A DNA stretch of 55,524 nt from Hyphomicrobiales bacterium. Lineage in GTDB: Bacteria > Pseudomonadota > Alphaproteobacteria > Rhizobiales > Hyphomicrobiaceae. Of the stretch, positions 1 to 7,586 are shown piece after piece. Position 1 is the stretch's first letter, and each line of letters starts with the position of its first letter. The stretch lies in NCBI GenBank assembly GCA_025353015.1, contig JANXRM010000477.1, positions 1-55,524 of the forward strand, read 5' to 3'. The position numbers and the translations under genes are program-made. The notes under the pieces are model-generated. The model saw nothing but the letters and a program-made list of their open reading frames with translations, had not been told where the DNA came from and searched no databases.

Positions 1-1
1 C

Positions 2-88
2 CTCGAGCTGGCCGGCCTCGTAGCTGATGTGCAGGCAGTTTTCGTCGGAGCTATAGGGCTTGGCCACCGACGCCTTGACGGGGATTTT
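2..88 (-). pseudogene. Internal fragment of argininosuccinate synthase (argG), truncated at both sides
   Basis: Read on the minus strand, this stretch gives one open frame beginning [18 protein letters not shown] and ending [10 protein letters not shown]. The pattern of YSxDxN, a histidine and SYExGxLE resembles the conserved central segment of argininosuccinate synthase, the ATP-dependent ligase that joins citrulline and aspartate in arginine synthesis. Only about 29 codons are present. The left side runs off the window and the right side stops at a T-run near base 85-92, where an unrelated plus-strand NHL-repeat frame starts. There is no start or stop codon, so this is a remnant or an assembly join, not a gene. 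The family assignment comes from a short motif and was not checked by search. Confidence 0.55.
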
Positions 89-93
89 TTTCT

Positions 94-528
94 GTTATCT
101 ACGTCGCCGACCGCGAGAACCACCGCATCCAGGTGTTCAACGGTAAAGGCAGTTACGAAACGCAGTGGAACAACCTGCACCGGCCGAGCGGGCTGTTCAT
201 GACTCCGGGCAAATGCCCGATCTGCTATATCGGCGAGATCGGCCCGCATCTGCCCGTCAATCGCGGCGCGCCGGGTCTCGGGCCGCGCGTTTCGATCGTC
301 GACAACCACGGCAAGCTACTGGCGCGCATCGCGCGCGTGCCGTCACTCGGCACGGCACCGGGGCAATTCATTTCGCCGCATGGGCTGGCGGTCGATTCAC
401 GCGGCGATCTCTATGTCGGCGAGGTGGCGCAAACGTCCTGGCCGTCCAGCAATCCGGGAATACCGCATCCGCCGGGCCTACGTGCCCTGCAGAAGTTCAC
501 GAAAATCCCGGCTGTTGCGAAAGCCTGA
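94..528 (+). CDS. NHL-repeat protein, 5'-truncated (C-terminal part)
   Basis: The frame is open from just after a TGA at 76-78 and reads [19 protein letters not shown]. This is a classic NHL beta-propeller repeat, followed by a second repeat around [22 protein letters not shown]. The 131-aa ORF in the track starts at an internal ATG (133), but the NHL signature begins upstream of it, so that ATG is not the true start. The N-terminal propeller blades are missing because unrelated argG sequence lies to the left. NHL proteins of this kind (for example those like peptidyl-hydroxyglycine amidating lyase) bind ligands or act as lyases/lactonases; no specific function can be given here. The next gene is another six-bladed-propeller protein, so the pair may have been co-transcribed. 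Confidence 0.6.
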   Translation, partial: VIYVADRENHRIQVFNGKGSYETQWNNLHRPSGLFMTPGKCPICYIGEIGPHLPVNRGAPGLGPRVSIVDNHGKLLARIARVPSLGTAPGQFISPHGLAVDSRGDLYVGEVAQTSWPSSNPGIPHPPGLRALQKFTKIPAVAKA

Positions 529-552
529 CCATCGCTCCTGGAGCCGAACGAC

Positions 553-1461
553 ATGAGCCTTTTCCCGCCGCCCGTCACCGTCAAAGCCGAAATCTTCGCC
601 CGCGTGCCGGACAAGTTCCGCCGAAAAATCCGCACGTCCTGGGCCGATTACAACAAGGCGGGTGTGCCGGCCGACTGCTTCCTCGAAGGGCCGAGCTTCG
701 ACCGTGCCGGCAACCTGTTCGTCACCGACATCCCGCACGGCCGCATCTTCAAGGTTTCGCCCTCGGGCGACTGGTCGTTGATCACGGAATATGACGGCTG
801 GCCGAACGGGCTCAAGTTCCACAAGGACGGCCGCGGTTTCATCACCGACTACAAGCGTGGGATCATGACGCTCGATGTGGCGACCGGCAAAGTTGCGCCG
901 CTGATTGAAACCATCCGCTCGGAGAGCTTCAAGGGCGTCAATGATCTGCACTTTACCATGAACGGCGATCTCTACTTCACCGACCAGGGCCAGACCGGCC
1001 TCCACGATCCGACGGGCCGGGTCTACCGCTACACGGCAGCGGGTCAGCTCACCTGCCTCGTCAACACGGTGCCGAGCCCGAATGGTCTGGTGCTCGACCT
1101 CCACGAGAAGGTGCTTTATGTGGCCGTCACACGCGCCAATGCGGTGTGGCGCTTGCCGATCATGATTGACGGCGCGGTATCGAAAGTGGGCATCGCCATT
1201 CAGCTTTCGGGCGGCCTGTCGGGTCCTGACGGCCTAGCGCTCGATGAGGAGGGCGGCATCATCGTCGCGCACGCCGGGCTCGGCTGTTGGCGCTTCGACC
1301 GGCTCGGACGGCCGACACACTTCATCGATCCCGTGGTCGGCCTGTCGCTGACCAACGTCGCGTTCCAAGGCCGCCGCCTCTACATGACGGAATCGGAGTC
1401 CGGCCACATCCTCACGGTCGATCTGCCGGCGGCAGGCCGAATGATGTACGGGCTGAGCTGA
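553..1461 (+). CDS. SMP-30/gluconolactonase/LRE-family protein
   Basis: This 302-aa protein has the six-bladed propeller repeat pattern of the SMP-30/gluconolactonase family: CFLEGPSFDRAGNLFVTDI, a central GVNDLHF...GDLYFTDQG segment, PNGLVLD and GPDGLALDEEGG. Family members are metal-dependent lactonases. The E (in LEGP), N (in VND), N (in PNG) and D (in GPDG) match the usual divalent-metal ligands. No signal peptide is visible, so a cytoplasmic enzyme is likely. The start ATG lies 24 nt after the stop of the truncated NHL gene, suggesting one transcription unit. Its substrate (sugar or another lactone) cannot be read from sequence. Confidence 0.8.
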   Translation: MSLFPPPVTVKAEIFARVPDKFRRKIRTSWADYNKAGVPADCFLEGPSFDRAGNLFVTDIPHGRIFKVSPSGDWSLITEYDGWPNGLKFHKDGRGFITDYKRGIMTLDVATGKVAPLIETIRSESFKGVNDLHFTMNGDLYFTDQGQTGLHDPTGRVYRYTAAGQLTCLVNTVPSPNGLVLDLHEKVLYVAVTRANAVWRLPIMIDGAVSKVGIAIQLSGGLSGPDGLALDEEGGIIVAHAGLGCWRFDRLGRPTHFIDPVVGLSLTNVAFQGRRLYMTESESGHILTVDLPAAGRMMYGLS

Positions 1462-1658
1462 GTACGGCCTCAGTTGAACGTGGTCGATCGCGTTTTGCTT
1501 AGGTGATCGGCATCAACAATTGAATCGCAAATGCATCCAAATCCCGCGGCGGTTCCCCGGACGAGCATGCGCCGGTGGCGCATCAGCGAGATCCGGGGGC
1601 TTTCCCGGCTGCGTTGATCTCGGAGCATCGCAACGAGCGGGAAGGACCCTGGATCGCC

Positions 1659-1685
1659 GACGCCGGCCTGTGGCCGGCTGGCGTC
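1659..1685. terminator. GC-rich hairpin between convergent genes
   Basis: GACGCCGGCC is followed within three bases by GGCCGGCTGGCGTC, which can fold into a strong stem. It sits between the convergent SMP-30 gene (+) and the binding-protein gene (-), where a terminator is expected. Neither side has a clear T-run, so the assignment is tentative. I see no gene in the rest of 1462-1726. Confidence 0.35.
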
Positions 1686-1726
1686 CGGGGAACCCACCAA
1701 GCTATCGTTGCAATTCTGCTCGAGCT

Positions 1727-2734
1727 TTAATCGCCCTGCAACGCATGCGCTTCCTCGAAGAACAGGTCTTTCCACGACTGGGCCTTGGTCTTGATCATGC
1801 CGGTGCGGTGCATGAAATCGACGAACTTGCCGATTTTCTTCGGCGTCCGCGTGTACTCGAACCCAGGCTCGCTCATCAGCGCCAGCACTTCGTCCTCGCT
1901 GAGTTGTTTTTCCCGCGTCAGCTCGATGAAGAGTTTGGCCGTGCGCCGCTTGTCGGCGTTGATCCAGACCATCGCCTCTTCATGCGCCGAGATCACGGCC
2001 GCAAAGACCTTGGGATTGGCGGCACGGAACGGCTCCGTCGACACCAGAATATTCGACGCGGCCGTGCCCCCCAACAGATCGTAGCCGTTCATGATTGTCT
2101 TCAGGCCGCCTTTGACCTCAGCGGCATGGAACGGCTGCGTCGCGATGTGCGCATTGACTTCGTGGGAGGGATTGAGCACGGCGATCATGCCGTCCGGGTT
2201 CGGGAGTGCAATCACGAGATGATCGAGCCGCGTCTGCTGGCCCAGCCCCCACTCGCGTTCGGCCGCCATCTGCAGCAGCACGGCCTGCATCGAGGACTTG
2301 GCTGAGGGCACAGCAATGCGGTCCTTCTCCGTGAAGTCCTTCAGCGACATGATCGTGGAGCTGCGGACGTTCAGCCAGAAATTGCCGGAACAGTTGCCGG
2401 AGACACCTTTGACGCCGATGCCGCCTTTCGTGCGATCCCAGAGCAGTGCAAGGGACGGCACCCCCTGCAACGAGAAATGGACGCTACCCGATAGCAGCGC
2501 GTCGTTGATCGCACTCGGGCCGCCAAGCTTCGACCACGCCACCGTGAGGTCGGGGAGCCCAGCCTTGGCCGCATGCTTCTCGATCAGCTTCTGCGATTCC
2601 ATGACCATGAACGGCACGAACGTCGCGCCGAACTGCTGCACGAGTTTGACCTCCGCCACCTCGGCTAAGGCCGTGCCGACAGGTGCGGCGGCCAGTGCCA
2701 GCAACAACAGGATTATCTTCAAACGGCCTATCAT
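1727..2734 (-). CDS. ABC transporter substrate-binding protein, NMT1/SsuA-like
   Basis: A 335-aa periplasmic binding protein of the type used for nitrate, sulfonate, taurine or pyrimidine-precursor uptake. The N-terminus is a clear signal peptide (MIGRLKIILLLLALAAAPVGTALA) with cleavage expected before EVAEVK. The mature part has the two-lobed SsuA/NMT1 pattern, including KLGGPSAINDALLSGSVHFSLQG. I chose the start at 2734 over the longer ORF (2791) because a GGGAGG ribosome site lies about 7 nt before it and the signal peptide begins there. No permease or ATPase gene is adjacent, so it is an orphan binding protein in this window and its ligand is unknown. Confidence 0.75.
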   Translation of the reverse strand: MIGRLKIILLLLALAAAPVGTALAEVAEVKLVQQFGATFVPFMVMESQKLIEKHAAKAGLPDLTVAWSKLGGPSAINDALLSGSVHFSLQGVPSLALLWDRTKGGIGVKGVSGNCSGNFWLNVRSSTIMSLKDFTEKDRIAVPSAKSSMQAVLLQMAAEREWGLGQQTRLDHLVIALPNPDGMIAVLNPSHEVNAHIATQPFHAAEVKGGLKTIMNGYDLLGGTAASNILVSTEPFRAANPKVFAAVISAHEEAMVWINADKRRTAKLFIELTREKQLSEDEVLALMSEPGFEYTRTPKKIGKFVDFMHRTGMIKTKAQSWKDLFFEEAHALQGD

Positions 2735-2827
2735 GGTCAGCCCTCCCCAGGTCTTCACATTAATTGGGGTGAGCATAGCCACGATAGCCACAGATCACCA
2801 AATCGGCTGGCGACAGCAGGTGCCAGA

Positions 2828-3289
2828 TCAGCCCCGGCCGCGATAGGGATGGACGCCCTGGTCCGGCAACCAGACGCCTGAGGGCAGCGTACCTGTTTGC
2901 CAGAACACGTCGATCGGCATGCCGCCGCGGGGATACCAATAGCCGCCGATGCGCAGGAAATGCGGCTCCAGCAGCTCCGCCAGTCGCTTGCCGATGGCAA
3001 CCGTACAATCCTCGTGGAAAGCGCCGTGGTTGCGGAACGACCCGAGGTAAAGCTTCAGCGACTTCGATTCGACGAGCCATGCCTTCGGAACGTAGTCGAT
3101 CACGACGTGGGCGAAGTCGGGCTGGCCGGTGACCGGGCAGAGCGAGGTGAACTCGGGCGCGGTAAACCGTGCGACATAGTGAGTGTCGGCCTGCGGATTG
3201 GCCACACGCTCCAAGACGGCCTTATCGGGGCTGTCGGGGAGGGCCACGTGCTGGCCAAGCTGGGTCGTCTGAGATGTTTTGCGTTTCAT
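2828..3289 (-). CDS. queF: NADPH-dependent 7-cyano-7-deazaguanine reductase QueF
   Basis: QueF reduces preQ0 to preQ1, the last free-base step of queuosine biosynthesis. At 153 aa it is the short, unimodal form. The catalytic cysteine lies in [13 protein letters not shown], the substrate-binding [15 protein letters not shown] motif follows, and HEDC carries a further conserved acidic residue. The ORF track extends upstream to 3490, but the family begins near MKRKTSQ, so 3289 is the likely start. The precursor transporter is divergently transcribed 194 bp away and queC lies 1.6 kb downstream on the same strand. I see no preQ1 riboswitch-like element in the divergent spacer. Confidence 0.92.
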   Translation of the reverse strand: MKRKTSQTTQLGQHVALPDSPDKAVLERVANPQADTHYVARFTAPEFTSLCPVTGQPDFAHVVIDYVPKAWLVESKSLKLYLGSFRNHGAFHEDCTVAIGKRLAELLEPHFLRIGGYWYPRGGMPIDVFWQTGTLPSGVWLPDQGVHPYRGRG

Positions 3290-3483
3290 GGCGGCCTTAT
3301 CGCTGCCTGTCCTGGCGATGTCCAGGAATGTCGCCTGGTCGATTTCGTTGGCGGGCAGTGAGGTCGTGGTGCAGAGGCGATATGTGCGCCAATCTTTTGC
3401 AGATGACCGCCGGTGCGGAATCCGGCAGTTTGGTCGCACTCGAATGCCACAGCGGAACATTGGACCACGGGACGGGAGGCAGA

Positions 3484-4194
3484 ATGGCACCGGCAGCGCG
3501 CCAATATAAATACTACGACTTCGTGATGGTGGCCTTTGTCGTTGTTCTGCTGTGCTCGAATTTCATCGGCGCGGCGAAGCAGGCGCAGATCGACCTGCCG
3601 ATCCTCGGGCCGACCCCCTTCGGCGCCGGCGTTCTGTTTTTCCCGATTTCCTATATCTTCGGCGACATTCTGACGGAAGTTTATGGCTACGGGCGTGATC
3701 GCCGCGTGGTGTGGGCCGGTTTTGCAGCGCTCATCTTTGCTTCGTTCATGGCCTGGGTCGTCGTCAGTCTGCCGCCAGGTCCGTCCGACTATATGAAAAG
3801 CTATCAGCCGGCGCTCGAATCCGTTTTCGGCAATGCCTGGCGGATCGCCGCCGGCTCGATCATCGCATTCTGGTGCGGCAGCTTCGCCAACGCGTTCGTG
3901 CTCGCCAAGATGAAGATCATGACCAACGGCCGGCACCTGTGGTCACGCACGATCGGGTCGACCATCATTGGCGAAGCGATCGATTCCGGTCTTTTCTATT
4001 TCATCGCCTTCTACGGAATCTGGGCGACCGGGGATATTATCAAGGTGGCGATGGCGCAGTATCTGCTCAAGACCGGATGGGAAATCGTGATGACGCCGGT
4101 CACCTATAAAATCGTGAATTTCCTGAAGCGCGTCGAAAACGAGGACTATTACGATCGTGACACCGACTTCAGCCCGTTCCACATCGACAAGTGA
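3484..4194 (+). CDS. yhhQ: Queuosine precursor transporter, YhhQ/VUT family
   Basis: This 236-aa inner-membrane protein has about six hydrophobic helices and the family hallmarks [18 protein letters not shown] near residue 60 and an acidic/glycine-rich [11 protein letters not shown] segment near residue 160. YhhQ-type proteins import queuosine precursors (preQ0/preQ1). The start ATG at 3484 has a GGGAGG site 5 nt upstream; the longer ORF (from 3169) would overlap queF antisense and adds non-membrane sequence. Its location between queF and queC supports the assignment strongly. A perfect 11-bp hairpin follows 11 nt after the stop. Confidence 0.9.
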   Translation: MAPAARQYKYYDFVMVAFVVVLLCSNFIGAAKQAQIDLPILGPTPFGAGVLFFPISYIFGDILTEVYGYGRDRRVVWAGFAALIFASFMAWVVVSLPPGPSDYMKSYQPALESVFGNAWRIAAGSIIAFWCGSFANAFVLAKMKIMTNGRHLWSRTIGSTIIGEAIDSGLFYFIAFYGIWATGDIIKVAMAQYLLKTGWEIVMTPVTYKIVNFLKRVENEDYYDRDTDFSPFHIDK

Positions 4195-4205
4195 GAATAA
4201 GAATT

Positions 4206-4231
4206 GGGGGCAGACCAATGGGTCTGCCCCC
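4206..4231. terminator. Bidirectional hairpin terminator
   Basis: GGGGGCAGACC-AATG-GGTCTGCCCCC is a perfect 11-bp stem with a four-base loop. It lies between the convergent yhhQ (+) and the small membrane-protein gene (-). The minus side continues into a moderately T-rich stretch (AATTCTTATTCTC). Confidence 0.65.
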
Positions 4232-4253
4232 ATAACAAGGGTGATCCCATGCC

Positions 4254-4490
4254 TTAACGGCTGCGGCCGCCGCTCTGCCAGATGGAATAGCCGACCGTCA
4301 CGAGCGCCGTCAGGATCATGGTGCCGAGGATGTCCGGGCGCTGGACCAGTTGCAGCCATAGATTGAAGCCTTGCCAGTAGCCGCCGCGCGAGGTCAGGAA
4401 GCTGTTGGTGACGACGATGATCAGCACGACGGCCATGGTCAGGCCGACAGCGATGGCGACATCGGTAAGCTTCTTCGTGAACTGGGGCAT
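4254..4490 (-). CDS. Small two-helix membrane protein, unknown function
   Basis: A 78-aa protein starting MPQFTKK with two predicted transmembrane segments (about residues 10-28 and 54-70) joined by a short loop containing WQGFNLWLQLVQRPD. The start at 4490 is favoured because AAGGA precedes it by about 9 nt and the helix pattern starts there; the track ORF begins further upstream at 4553. I do not recognise the family. It is downstream of queC and its small neighbour on the same strand, but a gap of over 150 bp separates them, so co-transcription is unclear. Confidence 0.6.
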   Translation of the reverse strand: MPQFTKKLTDVAIAVGLTMAVVLIIVVTNSFLTSRGGYWQGFNLWLQLVQRPDILGTMILTALVTVGYSIWQSGGRSR

Positions 4491-4647
4491 GGGCACTGTT
4501 CCTTCGATATCTAAAATGCCGCACCCATCCTCGAGTGCGACTAAACAGTGCATTTACCTGATTCGCGATTCGTTGACGTGCCGATACACGTCGAACGCGC
4601 AATAGCCTCGGCACGGCTGTCCACAAGCCAAGCACGCGCGTCGATAT

Positions 4648-4890
4648 TCAGTAGGTCAGCGCGGCCTTGATGGTGATGAGCTCGCTACGGCCGTTGGCAT
4701 ATTCCTCGTAGGCATGGCCGGAGCGGCGATACCAATAGCGGCTGTTACTTTCGTCCGGCTCGAGCTTGTGCAAGCAGGCGTGAATCCAGCATGCGGTCGC
4801 ATGACCTTCATGCACCTGCACGATGCCGTGCGCACCCTCCCAATCGCCTGAAAGAGCCAGTTCAACAGCGCGGATCAGCTCTTGCTGGAT
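4648..4890 (-). CDS. Conserved-looking small protein overlapping the queC 3' end, non-canonical start
   Basis: The frame reads [18 protein letters not shown], then [19 protein letters not shown] and [18 protein letters not shown], a coherent alpha-helical small protein with many Trp, His and Tyr residues. Similar roughly 80-aa proteins are familiar to me as uncharacterised proteins of Hyphomicrobiales. The frame continues upstream through queC out of phase, so the 259-aa ORF in the track is artificial. No ATG, GTG or TTG lies near the plausible N-terminus. ATC at 4890, ATT at 4905 or CTG at 4878 are the only near-cognate candidates, all overlapping the end of queC. Translational coupling to queC, or an upstream sequence error, are both possible. 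I give 4890 as a nominal start. Confidence 0.5.
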   Translation of the reverse strand: MQQELIRAVELALSGDWEGAHGIVQVHEGHATACWIHACLHKLEPDESNSRYWYRRSGHAYEEYANGRSELITIKAALTY

Positions 4891-5609
4891 TTGGCTTTGT
4901 GGAATTTGCCCGGGTCCGCTTTCCATTCGTTCCATCCCTTGATGCGCAAGTCGCACGACGGGCAGGTGCCGCAGCCGTAGCCCCAAGCGTGCCGCTGGCC
5001 GCGCTGACCTTGATAGCACGTCACCGTATCCTCGATAATGAGCCTGACCAACGCTGACCCACCCAACGTCTCGGCGAGTTCCCACGTCTCCGCCTTGGTG
5101 CGCCACATCAGCGGCGTTTCGATCGCGAAACGGCGGTCCATGCCTTGCGAGAGCGCCTTGGCCAGCGTTTGCAATGTGTCGTTGCGGCAGTCGGGGTAGC
5201 CGGAGAAATCGGTCTCGCACATGCCGCCGACGAGCGTGAGGATGCCGCGCCGCCAGGCCACGGCCGCGGCGTAAGTGAAAAACAAGAGGTTCCGTCCGGG
5301 CACGAACGTGTTTGGCAGGCCCGATTGCGCGACGTCGAATGCGACGTCGCGGGTGAGGCTCGTTTCGCTGATGGCCCCGAGCGTCGGCAGCGGCAGCAGG
5401 TGATCGGCGCCGAGACGGCCGTGCCAAGCGGGTTTCATGGCGGCGAGCAACGGCCGGATTTCGGTCCGCTGCGTCAACTCCAACCGGTGCCGCTGGCCGT
5501 AGTCGAAGCCGATCGTCTCGACCGCGTCAAAGCGCTCCAGCGCCCAGGCGAGGCAAACGGTTGAATCCTGCCCACCGGAAAAGAGGACGAGCGCCTTGGT
5601 TGGCGGCAT
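4875..5609 (-). CDS. queC: 7-cyano-7-deazaguanine synthase QueC
   Basis: QueC converts 7-carboxy-7-deazaguanine to preQ0 using ATP and ammonia. The 244-aa protein carries the PP-loop SGGQDST at residues 10-16, the FDYGQRH motif near residue 40 and a C-terminal zinc site with [10 protein letters not shown] preceded by another cysteine. Length matches the family. It is in the same orientation as the Sel1-repeat gene, 33 bp upstream. queD and queE, needed to supply its substrate de novo, are not in this window. Together with the YhhQ-type transporter and QueF it gives both synthesis and salvage routes to preQ1. Confidence 0.95.
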   Translation of the reverse strand: MPPTKALVLFSGGQDSTVCLAWALERFDAVETIGFDYGQRHRLELTQRTEIRPLLAAMKPAWHGRLGADHLLPLPTLGAISETSLTRDVAFDVAQSGLPNTFVPGRNLLFFTYAAAVAWRRGILTLVGGMCETDFSGYPDCRNDTLQTLAKALSQGMDRRFAIETPLMWRTKAETWELAETLGGSALVRLIIEDTVTCYQGQRGQRHAWGYGCGTCPSCDLRIKGWNEWKADPGKFHKAKSSKS

Positions 5610-5642
5610 GGGGGTCTCGCGATTCGCTATTGGATCGATTGG

Positions 5643-6800
5643 CTACTGGATCAAAGACCGGTCGCGCCAGTCCTCCGCGGCCTTCTCGGCTTTGAGCTTT
5701 TCCGCCTTGGGCAGCTTCTTGTAGACCTCGGCCAGGACGTCGTCATCCAGGCCGTTCGCTTTCGCAATGAGATACCACTTGGAGGCTTCAGCGGGGTCGA
5801 GCGCGACGCCCTTGCCATACGCGTAGCACCGCCCGAGCCGGTTTTGCGCGAGGGGCAGGCCCTTCTCGGCAGCTGATCGGAAGAACTTGGCGCCGAGTTG
5901 CTGATCAGGCGCCGTCCCGAGCCCCGCGAACAGAACGATCGCGTATTGTAACTCAGCCTCAGTGTGGCCCGAGTTGGCGGCTTTCCGCAACCAGCGTGCG
6001 GCTTCCCAGGCATCGTTGGCCGTGCCGGTGCCCGTGGAATAGAGCGATGCCAAGTCGAACTGGGCGGCAACAACGCCGCGCTCGGCGGCATATTCGATGT
6101 GCTTGAAAGCGCGGTGCGGATTTTCGGGCTTGCCCTTGCCACGCAGGAACTGCAGGCCGAGATTGTAGTTGGCAAGCACGTGCCCGGTCGCTGCCGCCTT
6201 CTCGAACAGGCGGCCAGCTTCGTTGAAGTCTTGGCTCACGCCTTTGCCTTCGGCATAGAAAAGGCCCAGCCCAAACGCTGCTTCGACATCGCCGAGTTCG
6301 ATGCCCCGGGCGTACCACGTCGCGGCGGTTTTGGGCGACTGCGGAACGCCGAGACCTTCTGCATGGATGCGCGCGATCAGCGTGTGCGCCTGTGGGTCGC
6401 CGGCTTTCGCCGCTTGTTCTGCCAGCTGCAACGCGGTGAGATACTGACCCTGATCGAAGGCTTCGTAGGCAGGATCGCCGCCAGCAGCACCCTTGGCGTG
6501 CGCGCTTCCGGCGGGAGCAGTCGCGGGCCCGAGTGGCGTGGCGAAACTGGGTTTCAGGCTCGGCGTGGTGGCCGCGCCGGGAATGGCCTGCGTCGGTGCC
6601 GCCTTGGGATCGATCGCCTGGCTCTTGACCGTCGGCCCTGCCGGCGGGGCTTTCTTCGGTGTGTCCCGTTTTGTCACGCCATCGGGCTCGATGCGCTGTT
6701 GCCAGGCGCTCGTCTCGGCTCGGGCCGTGCCAGCTATTGCAAACGTCGCAACGGCTGTCAGCACATGGGCACGCCGTCTCAGGGATCGCGAGGAATTCAT
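5643..6800 (-). CDS. Exported Sel1-repeat (TPR-like) protein
   Basis: A 385-aa protein with an N-terminal signal peptide ending near GTARA, a Pro/Ala/Thr-rich linker to about residue 110, then a run of Sel1-like repeats, e.g. QAHTLIARIHAEGLGVPQS, AAFGLGLFYAEGKGVSQD and AQNRLGRCYAYGKGVALD. Sel1 repeats form an alpha-solenoid used for protein binding. Exported examples take part in envelope assembly or regulation, but none can be assigned here. The start has a strong site, GAGGAGG, about 8 nt upstream. The ThiE-like gene ends 30 bp before it, so the two are probably co-transcribed, an odd pairing whose meaning is unclear. Confidence 0.8.
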   Translation of the reverse strand: MNSSRSLRRRAHVLTAVATFAIAGTARAETSAWQQRIEPDGVTKRDTPKKAPPAGPTVKSQAIDPKAAPTQAIPGAATTPSLKPSFATPLGPATAPAGSAHAKGAAGGDPAYEAFDQGQYLTALQLAEQAAKAGDPQAHTLIARIHAEGLGVPQSPKTAATWYARGIELGDVEAAFGLGLFYAEGKGVSQDFNEAGRLFEKAAATGHVLANYNLGLQFLRGKGKPENPHRAFKHIEYAAERGVVAAQFDLASLYSTGTGTANDAWEAARWLRKAANSGHTEAELQYAIVLFAGLGTAPDQQLGAKFFRSAAEKGLPLAQNRLGRCYAYGKGVALDPAEASKWYLIAKANGLDDDVLAEVYKKLPKAEKLKAEKAAEDWRDRSLIQ

Positions 6801-6830
6801 GTTGCAGTCCTCCTCAACTGTTCGCGGGGC

Positions 6831-7484
6831 TCAACTGTTTGCAGGCGCCCGCGCGGCCGCAATCGCTGCCGACATCGCCGCCATCACCTCGCGAACGCTG
6901 GCGGGCGACGCGCCGGCTGCCACGTGCACGGCGATGAAATCGGCACCCGCTTCCGTCAAGGCTTGGGCCTCGTCCGCGGTTTCGACATCGAATGCCACGC
7001 AGGGCACTTCGAAAATCTCCGCCCACCACGCGATCAGCTCCAATCGTTCCGCCCGGGCGGACTCCCGATCGACAGATGCCGAAGCCAAACTGAAACCAAC
7101 GTAGTCGGCGCCGGCCTCGCCTGCCGTCATCGCGTCGTGCCGGGAATTGCCCGCGTCGACGCCGACGATGAAGCGCTGGCTGATCAGCTCGCGCGCGGCG
7201 TTGTAGGCCTCCTCGAGGTTTTCGCTGACCGGCAGATGCACGCCATCCGCCTTGAGCGTGCGCGCGAGGCGGGCATCGCCTGACATGAGCACGGCAGCGC
7301 CAGCTTTTTGCGCCGACGCAACAAGGGGCGCGGCGGATGCGGCGTCCAGGGGCTTGCCTGTCATCGGCCGGACCACGACCGAGGCCACGGCGGCGGCGTC
7401 CAATGCAGCCGCCAGGCGCTGCGACGCGCCGTCGGCGGCATCGAGTACCAGCATCAGGCGGGTTGGTTCAGTGGATCGGCTCAA
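6831..7484 (-). CDS. Thiamine-phosphate synthase-like (ThiE-like) protein
   Basis: A 217-aa TIM-barrel protein resembling the ThiE/TenI family: KADGVHLP (compare GxHLG/P in ThiE), GVDAGNSRHDAMTAGEAGADYVGF (compare the SxHs...GADYvg segment) and a C-terminal ADFIAVHVA strand. ThiE couples HMP-pyrophosphate and thiazole phosphate. Several canonical ThiE residues are altered, including the SxH motif, which reads NSRHD, so this may be a ThiE-like protein of different role, as is common in Hyphomicrobiales. The start is TTG at 7484; an ATG 10 codons in (7454) would cut into the first strand. No other thiamine gene is nearby. Confidence 0.65.
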   Translation of the reverse strand: MSRSTEPTRLMLVLDAADGASQRLAAALDAAAVASVVVRPMTGKPLDAASAAPLVASAQKAGAAVLMSGDARLARTLKADGVHLPVSENLEEAYNAARELISQRFIVGVDAGNSRHDAMTAGEAGADYVGFSLASASVDRESARAERLELIAWWAEIFEVPCVAFDVETADEAQALTEAGADFIAVHVAAGASPASVREVMAAMSAAIAAARAPANS

Positions 7485-7586
7485 GGCTTATTCTTTCTGG
7501 CAAGGTCGGAGCGGTTGATTTCGAAAGCGGGGACGAACGGCGCAACCGCTGGATTACGGACGCTCTTCGGCAGGAATGGGGCGAAA

